From Winogradskyella sp. (GTDB taxonomy: Bacteria; Bacteroidota; Bacteroidia; Flavobacteriales; Flavobacteriaceae), in the NCBI RefSeq assembly GCF_028282165.1, contig NZ_JANQIM010000025.1, positions 1 to 64,000 of the forward strand: a stretch of DNA of 64,000 nt, written 5' to 3'. The notes beneath the pieces are model-generated. The model searched no databases. It had not been told where the DNA came from and saw nothing but the letters and a program-made list of their open reading frames with translations. The translations under genes and the position numbers were made by a program. Below, in pieces: positions 35,267 to 43,420 of the stretch; positions within the stretch are counted from its first letter, which is position 1; each line of letters starts with the position of its first letter.

Positions 35267-36325
35267 TTACACTTTTACTTTATCATTCTTAATCCTGGAG
35301 CGATAGAGTGGAAAAAAGTCGGTTTCATTTTTATACATTTCAAAATCCTGCCCAAATTTACTTTTGGTTAGGCCATTGTATGCGTCTTCATTGACGATAT
35401 ATTTCCAAGTCTTAAATTCCTTGAATTCTTTTGAGAAACTACTCTTAAATCTAAACAAGGAGTCTTCCCTACTACCTAAACCTCCACCTAAGTTGAAAAA
35501 CTCATAACCCTCATTAGTAGATTTTATTCGCATCTCATCAATAATCAATTTAATAGGATTGAGTTCAAAATGGTCTTCACTCAAACCGGACAAATGATAC
35601 TGTACAATATTTCCTTTTTTCATAAACATCGAAGCGCCAATTATTTCCTGACTTTCGTTATGGATACATAGGGACAGCTCAGATTTATAATCATTACTTG
35701 ATAGAACCTCGCGATAATACTCATCTGTAAAAAAATAACTATCATCGGCTTCGACACGTTCCATATTCTGATGGTATAAACGCTTAAAATCTCCAAGATG
35801 CTTATCAATATCGCCTTCAATGACTGTACAAGATCTTCTGGATTTATTCAGATAGGTCTTTAAACGTCTATTAAATTTTGCTCTTTGGTTCTCTATAGTG
35901 TCTTTTAAGTCTATATAAACCACTTTACCCAAAGTATTTATTTCGCCCAATCCATCAAGGATCATCTCCTGATGCGCTATAAAAGGATGCAATCTGGAAA
36001 AAACAGAGACAATATGATGTTCATTAAGAAATTCATTAAAGGTATTGTGGAAATGATCCCGATTAAAAGAATCATCCATGTGTTGTACCAAAGGGCCTGC
36101 ATATCCGTATACAGAGGTGGCATCCTTATAGTTTGAGTTCTCTATAGCTCTTAATAGTAAAGGAATCAATAAAGATATTTGTCCATCCACATACTTTATA
36201 AGCACAGGCTCTTCGCCTTCATTTTTAGAAAGCTGATGATAATCGTATGTGTGGTAAAAATCTGGATTTACAGCCAAATCGATCTGTTCTTTCCAGAGTT
36301 TTTTATCTTTAATTACTTCAATCAT
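35267..36325 (-). CDS. FemAB/GNAT-like acyltransferase
   Basis: A 352-residue soluble protein with the double-GNAT layout of FemAB/FemX-like enzymes. It has FYHTYDYHQLSKNEGEEPVL at the N-terminus, a Tyr-Gly-Tyr-Gly loop in SVYGYAGPLV, and AKFNRRLKTYLNKSRRSCTV where the second domain begins. IIGASMFMKKGNIVQYHLSG and FNLGGGLGSREDSLFRFKSS are in the C-terminal half. Such proteins transfer aminoacyl or acyl groups onto lipid II, sugars or small molecules. In Gram-negatives they often serve capsule or LPS decoration. The specific substrate is unknown. Confidence 0.75.
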   Translation of the reverse strand: MIEVIKDKKLWKEQIDLAVNPDFYHTYDYHQLSKNEGEEPVLIKYVDGQISLLIPLLLRAIENSNYKDATSVYGYAGPLVQHMDDSFNRDHFHNTFNEFLNEHHIVSVFSRLHPFIAHQEMILDGLGEINTLGKVVYIDLKDTIENQRAKFNRRLKTYLNKSRRSCTVIEGDIDKHLGDFKRLYHQNMERVEADDSYFFTDEYYREVLSSNDYKSELSLCIHNESQEIIGASMFMKKGNIVQYHLSGLSEDHFELNPIKLIIDEMRIKSTNEGYEFFNLGGGLGSREDSLFRFKSSFSKEFKEFKTWKYIVNEDAYNGLTKSKFGQDFEMYKNETDFFPLYRSRIKNDKVKV

Positions 36326-36365
36326 AGGGTAAGGTATTACATTGAAATAAAAATGTGCTCGGCAA

Positions 36366-37544
36366 TTATATTCTAAACATTGCGCCTGTAGGCTTAAGAC
36401 CTAAATAGGCCATACCTGCTTGATTCATCCAGTGTGGTTGAACAATGCCGTGTTGGTTAACCGCGTGCACATCTCTGTGAGCTCGTTCTATTACATTCTT
36501 AGTGTATAACGCCACTGTGCCGGCTGCTGCATATATTTCAGTCACCATAGCTCTCGCTGTAGTTGCGGCCTGATATGATGCCGACCAAACATCTGCTAGT
36601 TGAATATCCGAATAGTCATTACCAGCTTGTGCTTGTTCCCAAATTACGGATACCGAATTATAAAGCTGGCATCTCGAAGCATCCAATAAGGTTTTGCTTT
36701 TTGCCACTACACTTTGTACACGGTCTCTATCTCGTAAATCTGGATTTTTTCCTGGTGTTATTTTTTCGAAACATATTTTTACAAGGTCATCCATAGCAGC
36801 CTTATAGATGCCCAAAGCAATAGCTGCATTACCTGCAGCATTCATACATCCTATGGGTAAGCGACTGTAAGGATTATCTATAGCTACAGGGCTTTCAAAA
36901 TCCACGGCATAAGCTTCTGGTACAAAATGGCCTTCTACTTTTACATCATGACTTCCTGTACCTCTTAAACCACCAACATGCCAAGTATCAATAATTTCAA
37001 TAGCCTCTTTTGGGATGAAGAATAGTTTTAATTTAGCACCCGGCCCAAGTGTTTTTGGTAAACCTTCACCAGTTACTAAACAACGTAGTGCAAACCAGTC
37101 TGAAATTTCACATCCAGAGACTAATGTCCATCTACCATTTATTTTATAACCGCCAGGTACAATCTCTGCTACACCTTCTGGACGTGCGGAGTTGGCGTAA
37201 ACGTGAGAAGCATCTTTGTATATCTCTCTCATGCTTTCTTCATTAAGAAAACGTCCAAAAGTACAGGCTAAGTGATTATTCCAAGCACTCCATCCAGCAG
37301 CGGCCTCACCGCTACTCAATATTTCATAAGCTTTTAAAACCTCTATTGGATTGTCTTCCCAGCCTCCAAGAAATTTTGGTAGTCCCATTCTAAACAATCC
37401 AGTTTCCGTAAGATGGTTTACAAGGGCTGGTGCAAGCTTTCTAGATGCTTCGGTTTCTTCACGATGTGCTCTCGCGGTTTCATAAACAGCCTTAGCAGCA
37501 TCGGATGGTAACATTGTAGTAATTTCTAACGTTGATTTGTGCAT
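36366..37544 (-). CDS. acyl-CoA dehydrogenase-fold flavoprotein (monooxygenase-like)
   Basis: A 392-residue protein of the acyl-CoA dehydrogenase superfamily. It resembles the group D flavin-dependent monooxygenases (HpaB/HsaA-like) more than fatty acid dehydrogenases. It has LGGWEDNPIEVLKAYEILSS near the N-terminus, GRWTLVSGCEISDWFALRCL in the middle beta domain, HVGGLRGTGSHDVKVEGHFV, and a C-terminal helical bundle ending in RDVHAVNQHGIVQPHW. The usual catalytic Glu of acyl-CoA dehydrogenases is not apparent. Such enzymes hydroxylate aromatic or steroid compounds with a partner flavin reductase; none is adjacent. Confidence 0.8.
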   Translation of the reverse strand: MHKSTLEITTMLPSDAAKAVYETARAHREETEASRKLAPALVNHLTETGLFRMGLPKFLGGWEDNPIEVLKAYEILSSGEAAAGWSAWNNHLACTFGRFLNEESMREIYKDASHVYANSARPEGVAEIVPGGYKINGRWTLVSGCEISDWFALRCLVTGEGLPKTLGPGAKLKLFFIPKEAIEIIDTWHVGGLRGTGSHDVKVEGHFVPEAYAVDFESPVAIDNPYSRLPIGCMNAAGNAAIALGIYKAAMDDLVKICFEKITPGKNPDLRDRDRVQSVVAKSKTLLDASRCQLYNSVSVIWEQAQAGNDYSDIQLADVWSASYQAATTARAMVTEIYAAAGTVALYTKNVIERAHRDVHAVNQHGIVQPHWMNQAGMAYLGLKPTGAMFRI

Positions 37545-38038
37545 AATTCTAATTTTATTATAAATGATATAACTACCATTAGTTTTTCATAGGATTTAAT
37601 TAACTGCTGAATTTTTTAGAAATATGACCAGGTGTAAGGCAATAATAAAAATTCAGGGCTTTAATTCGAAGATATTGCTAATAAGTTGAAGACTTGAAAA
37701 TTAATTGATTAAATGCCAAAAAAATGGTTAAAGAAAAAATATCGAAAAAACCTTGACGGTATTGACTTACAAAATATGGCATATGATGACTGTAGTCGGT
37801 TGGGCCACTGTAAAAACAACGATAGATAACAACGTTAGGAACATTGAAGGCAAGCAAGCACTTAAAAAATGCTTTTATACGATCTAAAATGTACCTTTGA
37901 TTCTTTGCTATTTGCAAGCTATGTCGAATTAGTTATTAAACATTCTTAGCTCAAATTTTTAAAACGTGTTTACAGTTTCGATATTTAATGGCTATATTTA
38001 GCTACCCTTTGTACTAATTCCCCTTGAAATAAATTTAG
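37545..38038. other. intergenic region left of the restriction-system remnant
   Basis: About 490 bases without a convincing gene. Short frames exist but lack coding character. TATATTTA near 37992, with TTTCG about 20 bases upstream, could be the old hsd promoter. A short inverted pair (AAGCA near 37857 and TGCTT near 37870) is also present. Nothing else is recognised. Confidence 0.4.
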
Positions 38039-38187
38039 ATGTCTGAAGAATGAAAAAGCTCTTGGAGCAACAACTATGGCATATTGCCAATAAACTGTGC
38101 GGTAAAATGGATGCCGATGCGTACTTGGATGCTATTAAAGAGGAATCGCTTCTAAAATTAGGATATTTTCTAAGATCAAATAAATGA
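38039..38187 (+). pseudogene. hsdM: remnant of type I restriction methyltransferase subunit HsdM
   Basis: The ATG at 38039 reads MSEE and then hits a stop through a frameshift. In the shifted frame from 38050 follows KKLLEQQLWHIANKLCGKMD, then DADAYLDAIKEESLLKLGYF and a stop at 38187. The first part is the standard N-terminus of HsdM (MSEEQKxxLEQQLW-type). The second part resembles an HsdM segment normally some 60 residues further on. An internal deletion, a frameshift and loss of the whole catalytic domain make this a relic. The family comparison is from memory. Confidence 0.7.
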
Positions 38188-38327
38188 TTCGGTTTTATAG
38201 CCAAAAAAAAGTACTTCTAACAAAGAAAACAAGTGCATCTTTGTCTTATAAGCATTAGAAAATATTCTAAATTATATAGAATAAAGTATCATGAGAACCG
38301 AAAGTGTTAATGATTTCAACAAGTTAT

Positions 38328-38426
38328 TTTGAGAATTTAGACCTCAACAGTACCAAATTTGGCAGAAATACTAGTAAAAAAATACGAGCCTTTAAAAAAG
38401 GTTTGTTGCAGAAGATGTTTGTGTAG
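38328..38426 (+). pseudogene. hsdS: remnant of HsdS specificity subunit C-terminus
   Basis: In the frame ending at the stop 38424-38426 the sequence reads NSTKFGRNTSKKIRAFKKGL and then LQKMFV. The final AFKKGLLQKMFV is the usual end of type I R-M specificity subunits (helical tail KxAFKKGLLQQMF). No start codon or target-recognition domain remains. It lies about 150 bases after the hsdM scrap, so the intervening hsdM and hsdS bodies were deleted. The stop is 4 bases before the ATG of the pentapeptide-like gene, the spacing expected in an intact operon. Confidence 0.65.
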
Positions 38427-38429
38427 GTT

Positions 38430-39872
38430 ATGGAAAAAGAAAATACAATACATGAAGTTGTAAGCAGCGAATCCTCTTTTTTACAAATTATAAAGGAGTT
38501 GCCCAATAAACATTTGCAAACACTAATTAGCATACCACAGCAGAGTGCCGGTGTTATTGTAGAAGGTTTAGAGTTCTCTTACTTTCCAAATCCTGCAATA
38601 AGTACACTTAAGAAACAATTACTAAATGAAAATATTGTTAAGGAATTGACTAAGTACTTAGTTAATTCCTTAATAAAGGTAGAGCCAAAACTATACTTTG
38701 TACAATTTATAAATTGTGTGTTCGATGATAGTATAATTCTGTTTGACGATAGCAGTACTGTTGACCTAACGTTTTCAAACTGTTCTTTTAGTAAGCCATT
38801 ACTTATTCCTAAAACTTCTAACACGCTAACATTTGTTAACACTTGTGTGTTCAAAGAAAAACTAAGTTTTGCATCCACAGATAAGATTCTAACATTTGTT
38901 GACTGCATTTTTAAGAAGGAGGTAATGGCAAAGGATAAAACCTTTAAAAACAAAGTGCGTTTTAGAAACTGCGACTTTATAGGTTATGCCAATTTCAGAA
39001 ACACAACTTTTGAAGACTTAGCCGATTTTTGGCGGTGTACCTTTTATCAAAAAACTATTTTTTATAAAACCGACTTTTTAGATACCATAGTATTTTCGGC
39101 TGTTACATTTATGGATGATGTGTTGTTTACTTATGCTTTAATCGATAAATTAATGATTCTGAGAGGTACAGATGTAGAAAAAGGGTTTGATATTTCATTA
39201 GCAATCATATCTGGTAGACTAAGCATTTTCGATTTTAAATTAAAAGAGAAAAATTATAAATCATATAAGGATATTTATAAAGATGCCATAATACTTATGC
39301 CTAATTATCAAGGACATAGTACATTTTTAAAAGCTTATGAAGAAGTCTATGAAAAAGCCGTTTCTGAGAAAGCATTAATCCCCATAGAAAATAAAAGAGA
39401 AACCTACCGTATTCTCAAAAGTCAATTGGATAGCCAAAAAAACTATATAGATGCCGTACCCTATAGAGTGATGGAGCACAAAACATATTTGAAAGAATCT
39501 TGGAAAAAATTTTGGAGTAGGCATCAACCCTATACCAGACCCTTTTCTAATATTATCGTTTTGTCTTTAAATGGTATATCTAATTGGTTTGGTTCGTCTT
39601 ATATTATCGGTATAATTTTTACAGTTTCTATTGCAGCAATATTTTTTAACAGTATGCTGTCACACATTAGTGATTTTGTTTACACAACTGATATTAGAGA
39701 ATGGCAATGGGAATATTTTGTTCAGTTTTTGAACCCCGCGCATAAATTTGATTTTATGAATAAAGTGGATGAGAATCCAAGAACTTATTTTTATATATTC
39801 GACTTTTTGGGTCGCATATTTATTGGGTATGGTATTTATCAAACTGTACAGGCTTTCCGAAAGTATAAATAA
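38430..39872 (+). CDS. pentapeptide-repeat membrane protein
   Basis: A 480-residue protein starting 4 bases after the hsdS remnant. Residues about 95-250 contain pentapeptide-type strands (FINCVFDDSIILFD, TFSNCSFSKPL, FVDCIFKKEV, VRFRNCDFIGYANFRNTTFE, DFWRCTFYQKTIFYKTDF), predicting a quadrilateral beta-helix. A helical, charged linker (about 275-370) follows, then two transmembrane helices (about 391-409 and 457-474). The C-terminal part resembles ion-channel-like or membrane-tethered pentapeptide proteins. The frame is intact although the surrounding R-M genes are destroyed. The function is unknown; a role tied to the lost R-M system is inferred from position only. Confidence 0.75.
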   Translation: MEKENTIHEVVSSESSFLQIIKELPNKHLQTLISIPQQSAGVIVEGLEFSYFPNPAISTLKKQLLNENIVKELTKYLVNSLIKVEPKLYFVQFINCVFDDSIILFDDSSTVDLTFSNCSFSKPLLIPKTSNTLTFVNTCVFKEKLSFASTDKILTFVDCIFKKEVMAKDKTFKNKVRFRNCDFIGYANFRNTTFEDLADFWRCTFYQKTIFYKTDFLDTIVFSAVTFMDDVLFTYALIDKLMILRGTDVEKGFDISLAIISGRLSIFDFKLKEKNYKSYKDIYKDAIILMPNYQGHSTFLKAYEEVYEKAVSEKALIPIENKRETYRILKSQLDSQKNYIDAVPYRVMEHKTYLKESWKKFWSRHQPYTRPFSNIIVLSLNGISNWFGSSYIIGIIFTVSIAAIFFNSMLSHISDFVYTTDIREWQWEYFVQFLNPAHKFDFMNKVDENPRTYFYIFDFLGRIFIGYGIYQTVQAFRKYK

Positions 39873-39880
39873 ACGGAAGT

Positions 39881-40651
39881 ATGAGAAAAGAATTTGAAAA
39901 AAAACTCGGCTTACATGGCTCTGACGACTATGGCGCATGGATAAAAGGCACACGAACATTACGCCAACTCATAGGGTATCTAGGTATGCTTTTACCAGTA
40001 TTTCTAATTACCTTCAGTAATAAATGCGACGAGCTCCCTTTAGAATCCATAAGCCATTATTTCTACACGCGATCTAATTCCTTTTTTATAGTGATTCTAA
40101 GCCTTGTAGGTATCTTTTTAATTATCTATACAAAAGATTTCATCCTTTCTAGCATCGCCGGAATATGCGCCTTGTGTGTAGTATTCTTTCCTACAGACCC
40201 TTTGTTGGACCGTTGCTGTATTGTTGATATCCCAGGTAATAATTGTAGGGAAGGGTTTCATTATTTAAGTGCAGCTATATTTCTTGTGATTTTAGCCTAT
40301 ATGTGCATACGCAAGTTTACTAAACTAGATAAGGAAGAAATTGATATGCGCCATGATAAAGTTAAATATAAACTATTTTACAAGATCTGTGGGTATATGA
40401 TGCTTCTTTCCTTGGCCATAATCGGGCTGAAATTTCTTAGTAGCAAATTTTTTCCAGACTCATTTGAAGGGTTTATAGAATTCTATGACGAGAACCAATT
40501 GACTTTCTGGATGGAACTTGTGGCTTTAGAGTTCTTTGGATTAGCATGGCTGGTAAAGGGTTATAATACTATAAAGTATTCGGATTACAGAATTCATCTG
40601 TTTAGAGGCGCAAGTAGTGAACTTAAATATAAGTCATCAAAAAACAATTAA
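39881..40651 (+). CDS. six-transmembrane protein of unknown function
   Basis: A 256-residue integral membrane protein with helices at about 30-46, 67-84, 88-104, 126-143, 165-184 and 208-226. Conserved-looking features include GTRTLRQLIGYLG before helix 1, ESISHYFYTRSN in the first loop (His/Tyr-rich, as in a family of bacterial 6-TM proteins with a HYYYT motif) and FFPTDP after helix 3. It also has Cys residues in a loop (RCCIVD, NNCREG) that could form disulfides outside. It starts 9 bases after the pentapeptide-like gene, so the two are surely cotranscribed. The family function is not known to me. Confidence 0.75.
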   Translation: MRKEFEKKLGLHGSDDYGAWIKGTRTLRQLIGYLGMLLPVFLITFSNKCDELPLESISHYFYTRSNSFFIVILSLVGIFLIIYTKDFILSSIAGICALCVVFFPTDPLLDRCCIVDIPGNNCREGFHYLSAAIFLVILAYMCIRKFTKLDKEEIDMRHDKVKYKLFYKICGYMMLLSLAIIGLKFLSSKFFPDSFEGFIEFYDENQLTFWMELVALEFFGLAWLVKGYNTIKYSDYRIHLFRGASSELKYKSSKNN

Positions 40652-40669
40652 AAAACACTTAAGTTTTAA

Positions 40670-40732
40670 ATGAACCCACAATCAGACTATATATTAGAAG
40701 ATAATTCAGATTTTAAAAAGCGTAAAAATTAA
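40670..40732 (+). pseudogene. hsdR: remnant of HsdR restriction subunit N-terminus
   Basis: A 20-codon frame begins MNPQSDYILEDN and then runs into unrelated sequence and a stop. QSEYxLEDN at the very N-terminus is typical of type I HsdR subunits. The start lies 18 bases after the 6-TM gene, as if the gene order had been hsdM-hsdS-(two accessory genes)-hsdR. Only the 5' tip survives. The short length makes this a moderate call, but it agrees with the two other scraps. Confidence 0.6.
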
Positions 40733-40775
40733 AAGGTCGCTAAGAAGTAAACTTATGCGACCTTTGTGCCTTTTG
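40732..40775 (+). terminator. hairpin after the hsd-accessory unit
   Basis: AAAGGTCGC (40732-40740) pairs perfectly with GCGACCTTT (40757-40765) over a 16-base loop, followed by GTGCCTTTT. It is a plausible terminator for the accessory genes. Confidence 0.5.
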
Positions 40776-40798
40776 GAATGATTTTTCATTCTCTGAGC

Positions 40799-40882
40799 GG
40801 AGAAAGAGGGATTCGAACCCCCGGAGGTGTGACCCTCGCCGGTTTTCAAGACCGGTGCATTCGACCACTCTGCCATTTCTCC
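40799..40882 (-). tRNA. tRNA-Ser(UGA)
   Basis: On the minus strand this 84-base sequence folds as a class II tRNA. The acceptor stem is GGAGAAA/TTTCTCC. The anticodon arm is CCGGT-CTTGAAA-ACCGG with anticodon TGA. The long variable arm is GAGGGTCACACCTC, and the T-arm is GGGGGTTCGAATCCCTC. No CCA is encoded. Confidence 0.95.
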
Positions 40883-41091
40883 AATTACTTACCAGCCCAG
40901 TAAACATGCTTTACCGCTCTAGCGGGTGCAAATATAAAACCCTTTTTCATGTTGCCAAAAGGTTTTTTTAGTTTTTTCATTATTAATCTTGTGTAGCAAA
41001 TTTGAAAATAAAATTAGCATCATTAACCTAAGGGTCGTATTTTCGGCATAATATATGTTATCAAACACTTTATTATCACAAATCCATCTTC

Positions 41092-41871
41092 ATGAAACAA
41101 AATATATTACTCCTATTGGTTTTTTTCACTGCCGTTAGTACTGCTCAAAATAAAACGATTGCAGTGGGTGAAAAACTCGTATATTCAGCATCTTATAATA
41201 TGTCGGGGTTAATGACAAACATCGCCCAAGTAAAAATGGAGACCAGCGAGGTAAAAACATCTAAGAGTACTTTAATGCGCTTAAAATGTACAGCAACTAC
41301 ATACAAAAAATGGGATGGCTTTTTTAAGATAAGGGATTTGTACGAAAGCTATGTAAATCCCAAAACACTCACACCCTATTTATATAAGAGAGATATTAGC
41401 GAAGGTGGCTACTACAAATTTATGCAATACAAGTACAATCATAAAGCCAAATTGGTAACAAGCTTAAAACGTAAAAAAAGAAAGGATGGTACTACCTGGG
41501 ATGAGAACAAAAGTGTAAAAATTAATCCATCGACTAAAGATATTGTAAGCACATTGTATTACATTAGAAACTTAGATATACATAAAGCCAATCCTGGCGA
41601 TCAACAAAATTTTACGATACTTTTCGATAATCAAGAAAACACAATAACATTAAGATATATCGGTAAAGAAACTATAGCGACTAAAATTGGAAAAAAGGAA
41701 TGTTACAAACTAGCCCTATCCATTAAAGGAAGTGATGCCTTAAAAGGGAATAATAACAACTTGTTGTGGTTAACAGCTGATGCCAATAAAATTCCAGTAT
41801 ACGCGACGTTTAAAATCGCAGTTGGAAACGGCGAATTAAAGATTGAATCCGCCACTGGATTAAAACATTAA
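41092..41871 (+). CDS. DUF3108 domain-containing exported protein
   Basis: A 259-residue protein with a Sec signal (cleavage near VSTAQ). It has the DUF3108 architecture: GEKLVYSASYNMSGLMTNIA at the start of the mature chain, a long antiparallel sheet (KKWDGFFKIRDLYESYV, PYLYKRDISEGGYYKF), and the terminal LLWLTADANKIPVYATFKI strand. The family is LolA/LolB-like in fold and predicted periplasmic; its role is not established. It is followed by two unrelated small genes. Confidence 0.85.
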   Translation: MKQNILLLLVFFTAVSTAQNKTIAVGEKLVYSASYNMSGLMTNIAQVKMETSEVKTSKSTLMRLKCTATTYKKWDGFFKIRDLYESYVNPKTLTPYLYKRDISEGGYYKFMQYKYNHKAKLVTSLKRKKRKDGTTWDENKSVKINPSTKDIVSTLYYIRNLDIHKANPGDQQNFTILFDNQENTITLRYIGKETIATKIGKKECYKLALSIKGSDALKGNNNNLLWLTADANKIPVYATFKIAVGNGELKIESATGLKH

Positions 41872-41900
41872 ACGGCAAACAAGATTAAAAGCAAATAGAA

Positions 41901-42239
41901 ATGATAAAAAAACTATTCATTATTTTAGGTTTTGTAACAGCAATTTTAGCGGTCGTTTTAGCCGTTACTCCACTTTCTACCTTAGCCATAGCACCAATTA
42001 TTGTAGCATTTGTTAGCGGAGTATTAGTCTTGTTGGTTTCCAGAAAAGAGAAAACCAAAACAAAAACCATTCAGTATATTTTTCTAATGGTTATAATCGC
42101 CTTGTTTTTAACCATTTATAAAAGTTTCAATCCTACTTCAGAAATTGGTGATACCAAACAGCTAGAGCAACGCGACGAAGAAAATCTTGAAAACTCTATA
42201 AAAACTTTAGAAGGCATTGAAATTGAAGAGGATTTTTAG
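41901..42239 (+). CDS. small two-helix membrane protein
   Basis: A 112-residue protein with hydrophobic segments at about 5-42 (one or two helices) and 57-72, and an acidic C-terminus (LEQRDEENLENSIKTLEGIE). There is no recognised domain. It starts 29 bases after the DUF3108 gene on the same strand, so it may share its transcript. It could be a regulatory or scaffold subunit; nothing more can be said. Confidence 0.65.
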   Translation: MIKKLFIILGFVTAILAVVLAVTPLSTLAIAPIIVAFVSGVLVLLVSRKEKTKTKTIQYIFLMVIIALFLTIYKSFNPTSEIGDTKQLEQRDEENLENSIKTLEGIEIEEDF

Positions 42240-42281
42240 AATTTCTATAGCAACGTGAGAAAATATATCGCTCTTTTAACT

Positions 42282-42289
42282 TATTTTTG
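42282..42289 (+). promoter_or_regulatory. promoter of the first M28 peptidase
   Basis: TATTTTTG fits TAnnTTTG and lies 18 bases upstream of the ATG at 42308. Confidence 0.5.
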
Positions 42290-42307
42290 ACCAAATCAAT
42301 TAGTTAC

Positions 42308-43339
42308 ATGAAATTTTTAGTTGCCTCAGCTCTTGTTCTTGTCGGTTCTTGCTCTACCCTTAGGCATAGTGAAAGAATAGATAATTTAAAAGAAAGTATA
42401 TCCTACGAGGATAAAAGTACTGTAGAACAGTATTTAAGCACTATCAATGCCGATCAATTAAAAACTTATGTAGAAGAAGTATCTTCTGATAAATATGAAG
42501 GACGGATGACAGGAGAAGAAGGCCATAACCAGGTTTGTGATTATATTAGAAATTATTACAAATCTTTAAATATTAAGGCTCCAGAATCCCATCCCGATTA
42601 TTATCAAAAAGTCCCTAAAGAAGCCTTACCAGAAGACATAAACGACTCCCAAAACGTCATTGCCTATATTGAAGGATCAGAATTTCCGGATGAATATATT
42701 TACATCACAGCACATTCTGATCATGAAGGCACAGTTGACGGCGAGATCTATTCTGGAGCTGATGATAACGGTTCGGGCACCGCTGCTGTGTTTGAAATGG
42801 CAGAAGCCTTTAAGATGGCATCAAACGATGGAAATGGTCCTAAGCGAAGCCTTGTATTTCTTCATGTAACAGCCGAAGAAGTAGGCTTACATGGCTCACG
42901 CTATTACACCAACAACCCTATTTTTCCTATAGAAAATACCATTAGCACCTTAAATATAGATATGATAGGTCGTGTAGATGAAAGACATCAAGACAATGAA
43001 AACTACATTTATGTTATAGGGGCAGACCGCATTAGTACTGAGCTCCATTTTATTATACAAGAAGCCAATTCAAAGTTTATAAACTTAAATTTAGATTATA
43101 AGTACAATGAAGATAGCGATCCAAACCGCTATTTCTATAGGTCAGATCATTATAATTTCGCAGTAAAGGATATACCTGTGGTTTTCTTTTTTAATGGTGA
43201 ACACGAAGATTATACAAAACCTACCGATACCGCAGACAAAATAAATTATCAACTTTTGGAAAAACGAACCAAGCTCATCTTTGCTACGACTTGGTACTTA
43301 GCAAATTCGCCAGTTCAATTGAAACGGGAAATCATCTAG
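42308..43339 (+). CDS. M28 family metallopeptidase lipoprotein (copy 1)
   Basis: About 343 residues from the ATG at 42308 (MKFLVASALVLVGSC, lipobox GSC). It is a zinc aminopeptidase-type M28 domain without a PA insert. Di-zinc ligands and catalytic residues are in AHSDHEG, GADDNGSGTAAVFE, HVTAEEVGLHGS (general base Glu and Glu ligand), LNIDMIGR and YRSDHYNF. It acts in the periplasm or at the surface, releasing N-terminal residues from peptides. The next gene is a longer paralogue, so a tandem duplication has occurred. Confidence 0.9.
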   Translation: MKFLVASALVLVGSCSTLRHSERIDNLKESISYEDKSTVEQYLSTINADQLKTYVEEVSSDKYEGRMTGEEGHNQVCDYIRNYYKSLNIKAPESHPDYYQKVPKEALPEDINDSQNVIAYIEGSEFPDEYIYITAHSDHEGTVDGEIYSGADDNGSGTAAVFEMAEAFKMASNDGNGPKRSLVFLHVTAEEVGLHGSRYYTNNPIFPIENTISTLNIDMIGRVDERHQDNENYIYVIGADRISTELHFIIQEANSKFINLNLDYKYNEDSDPNRYFYRSDHYNFAVKDIPVVFFFNGEHEDYTKPTDTADKINYQLLEKRTKLIFATTWYLANSPVQLKREII

Positions 43340-43420
43340 CGTTAAAGTTTGTTAAAAGCAAAACGGTCTAAACGTCTTGATATTTCGATTTTTGTATTTT
43401 TAAATTTCAATCTCCTTACA

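Noticed and set aside
37678-37917. 79-codon minus-strand frame in the gap before the hsd remnant
   Set aside because: The sequence lacks a family resemblance, has low-complexity composition and lies in a decayed area; no ribosome site or neighbour supports it.
37998-38204. 68-codon frame on the minus strand
   Set aside because: It is the antisense of the hsdM scrap, which explains the opposite strand better.
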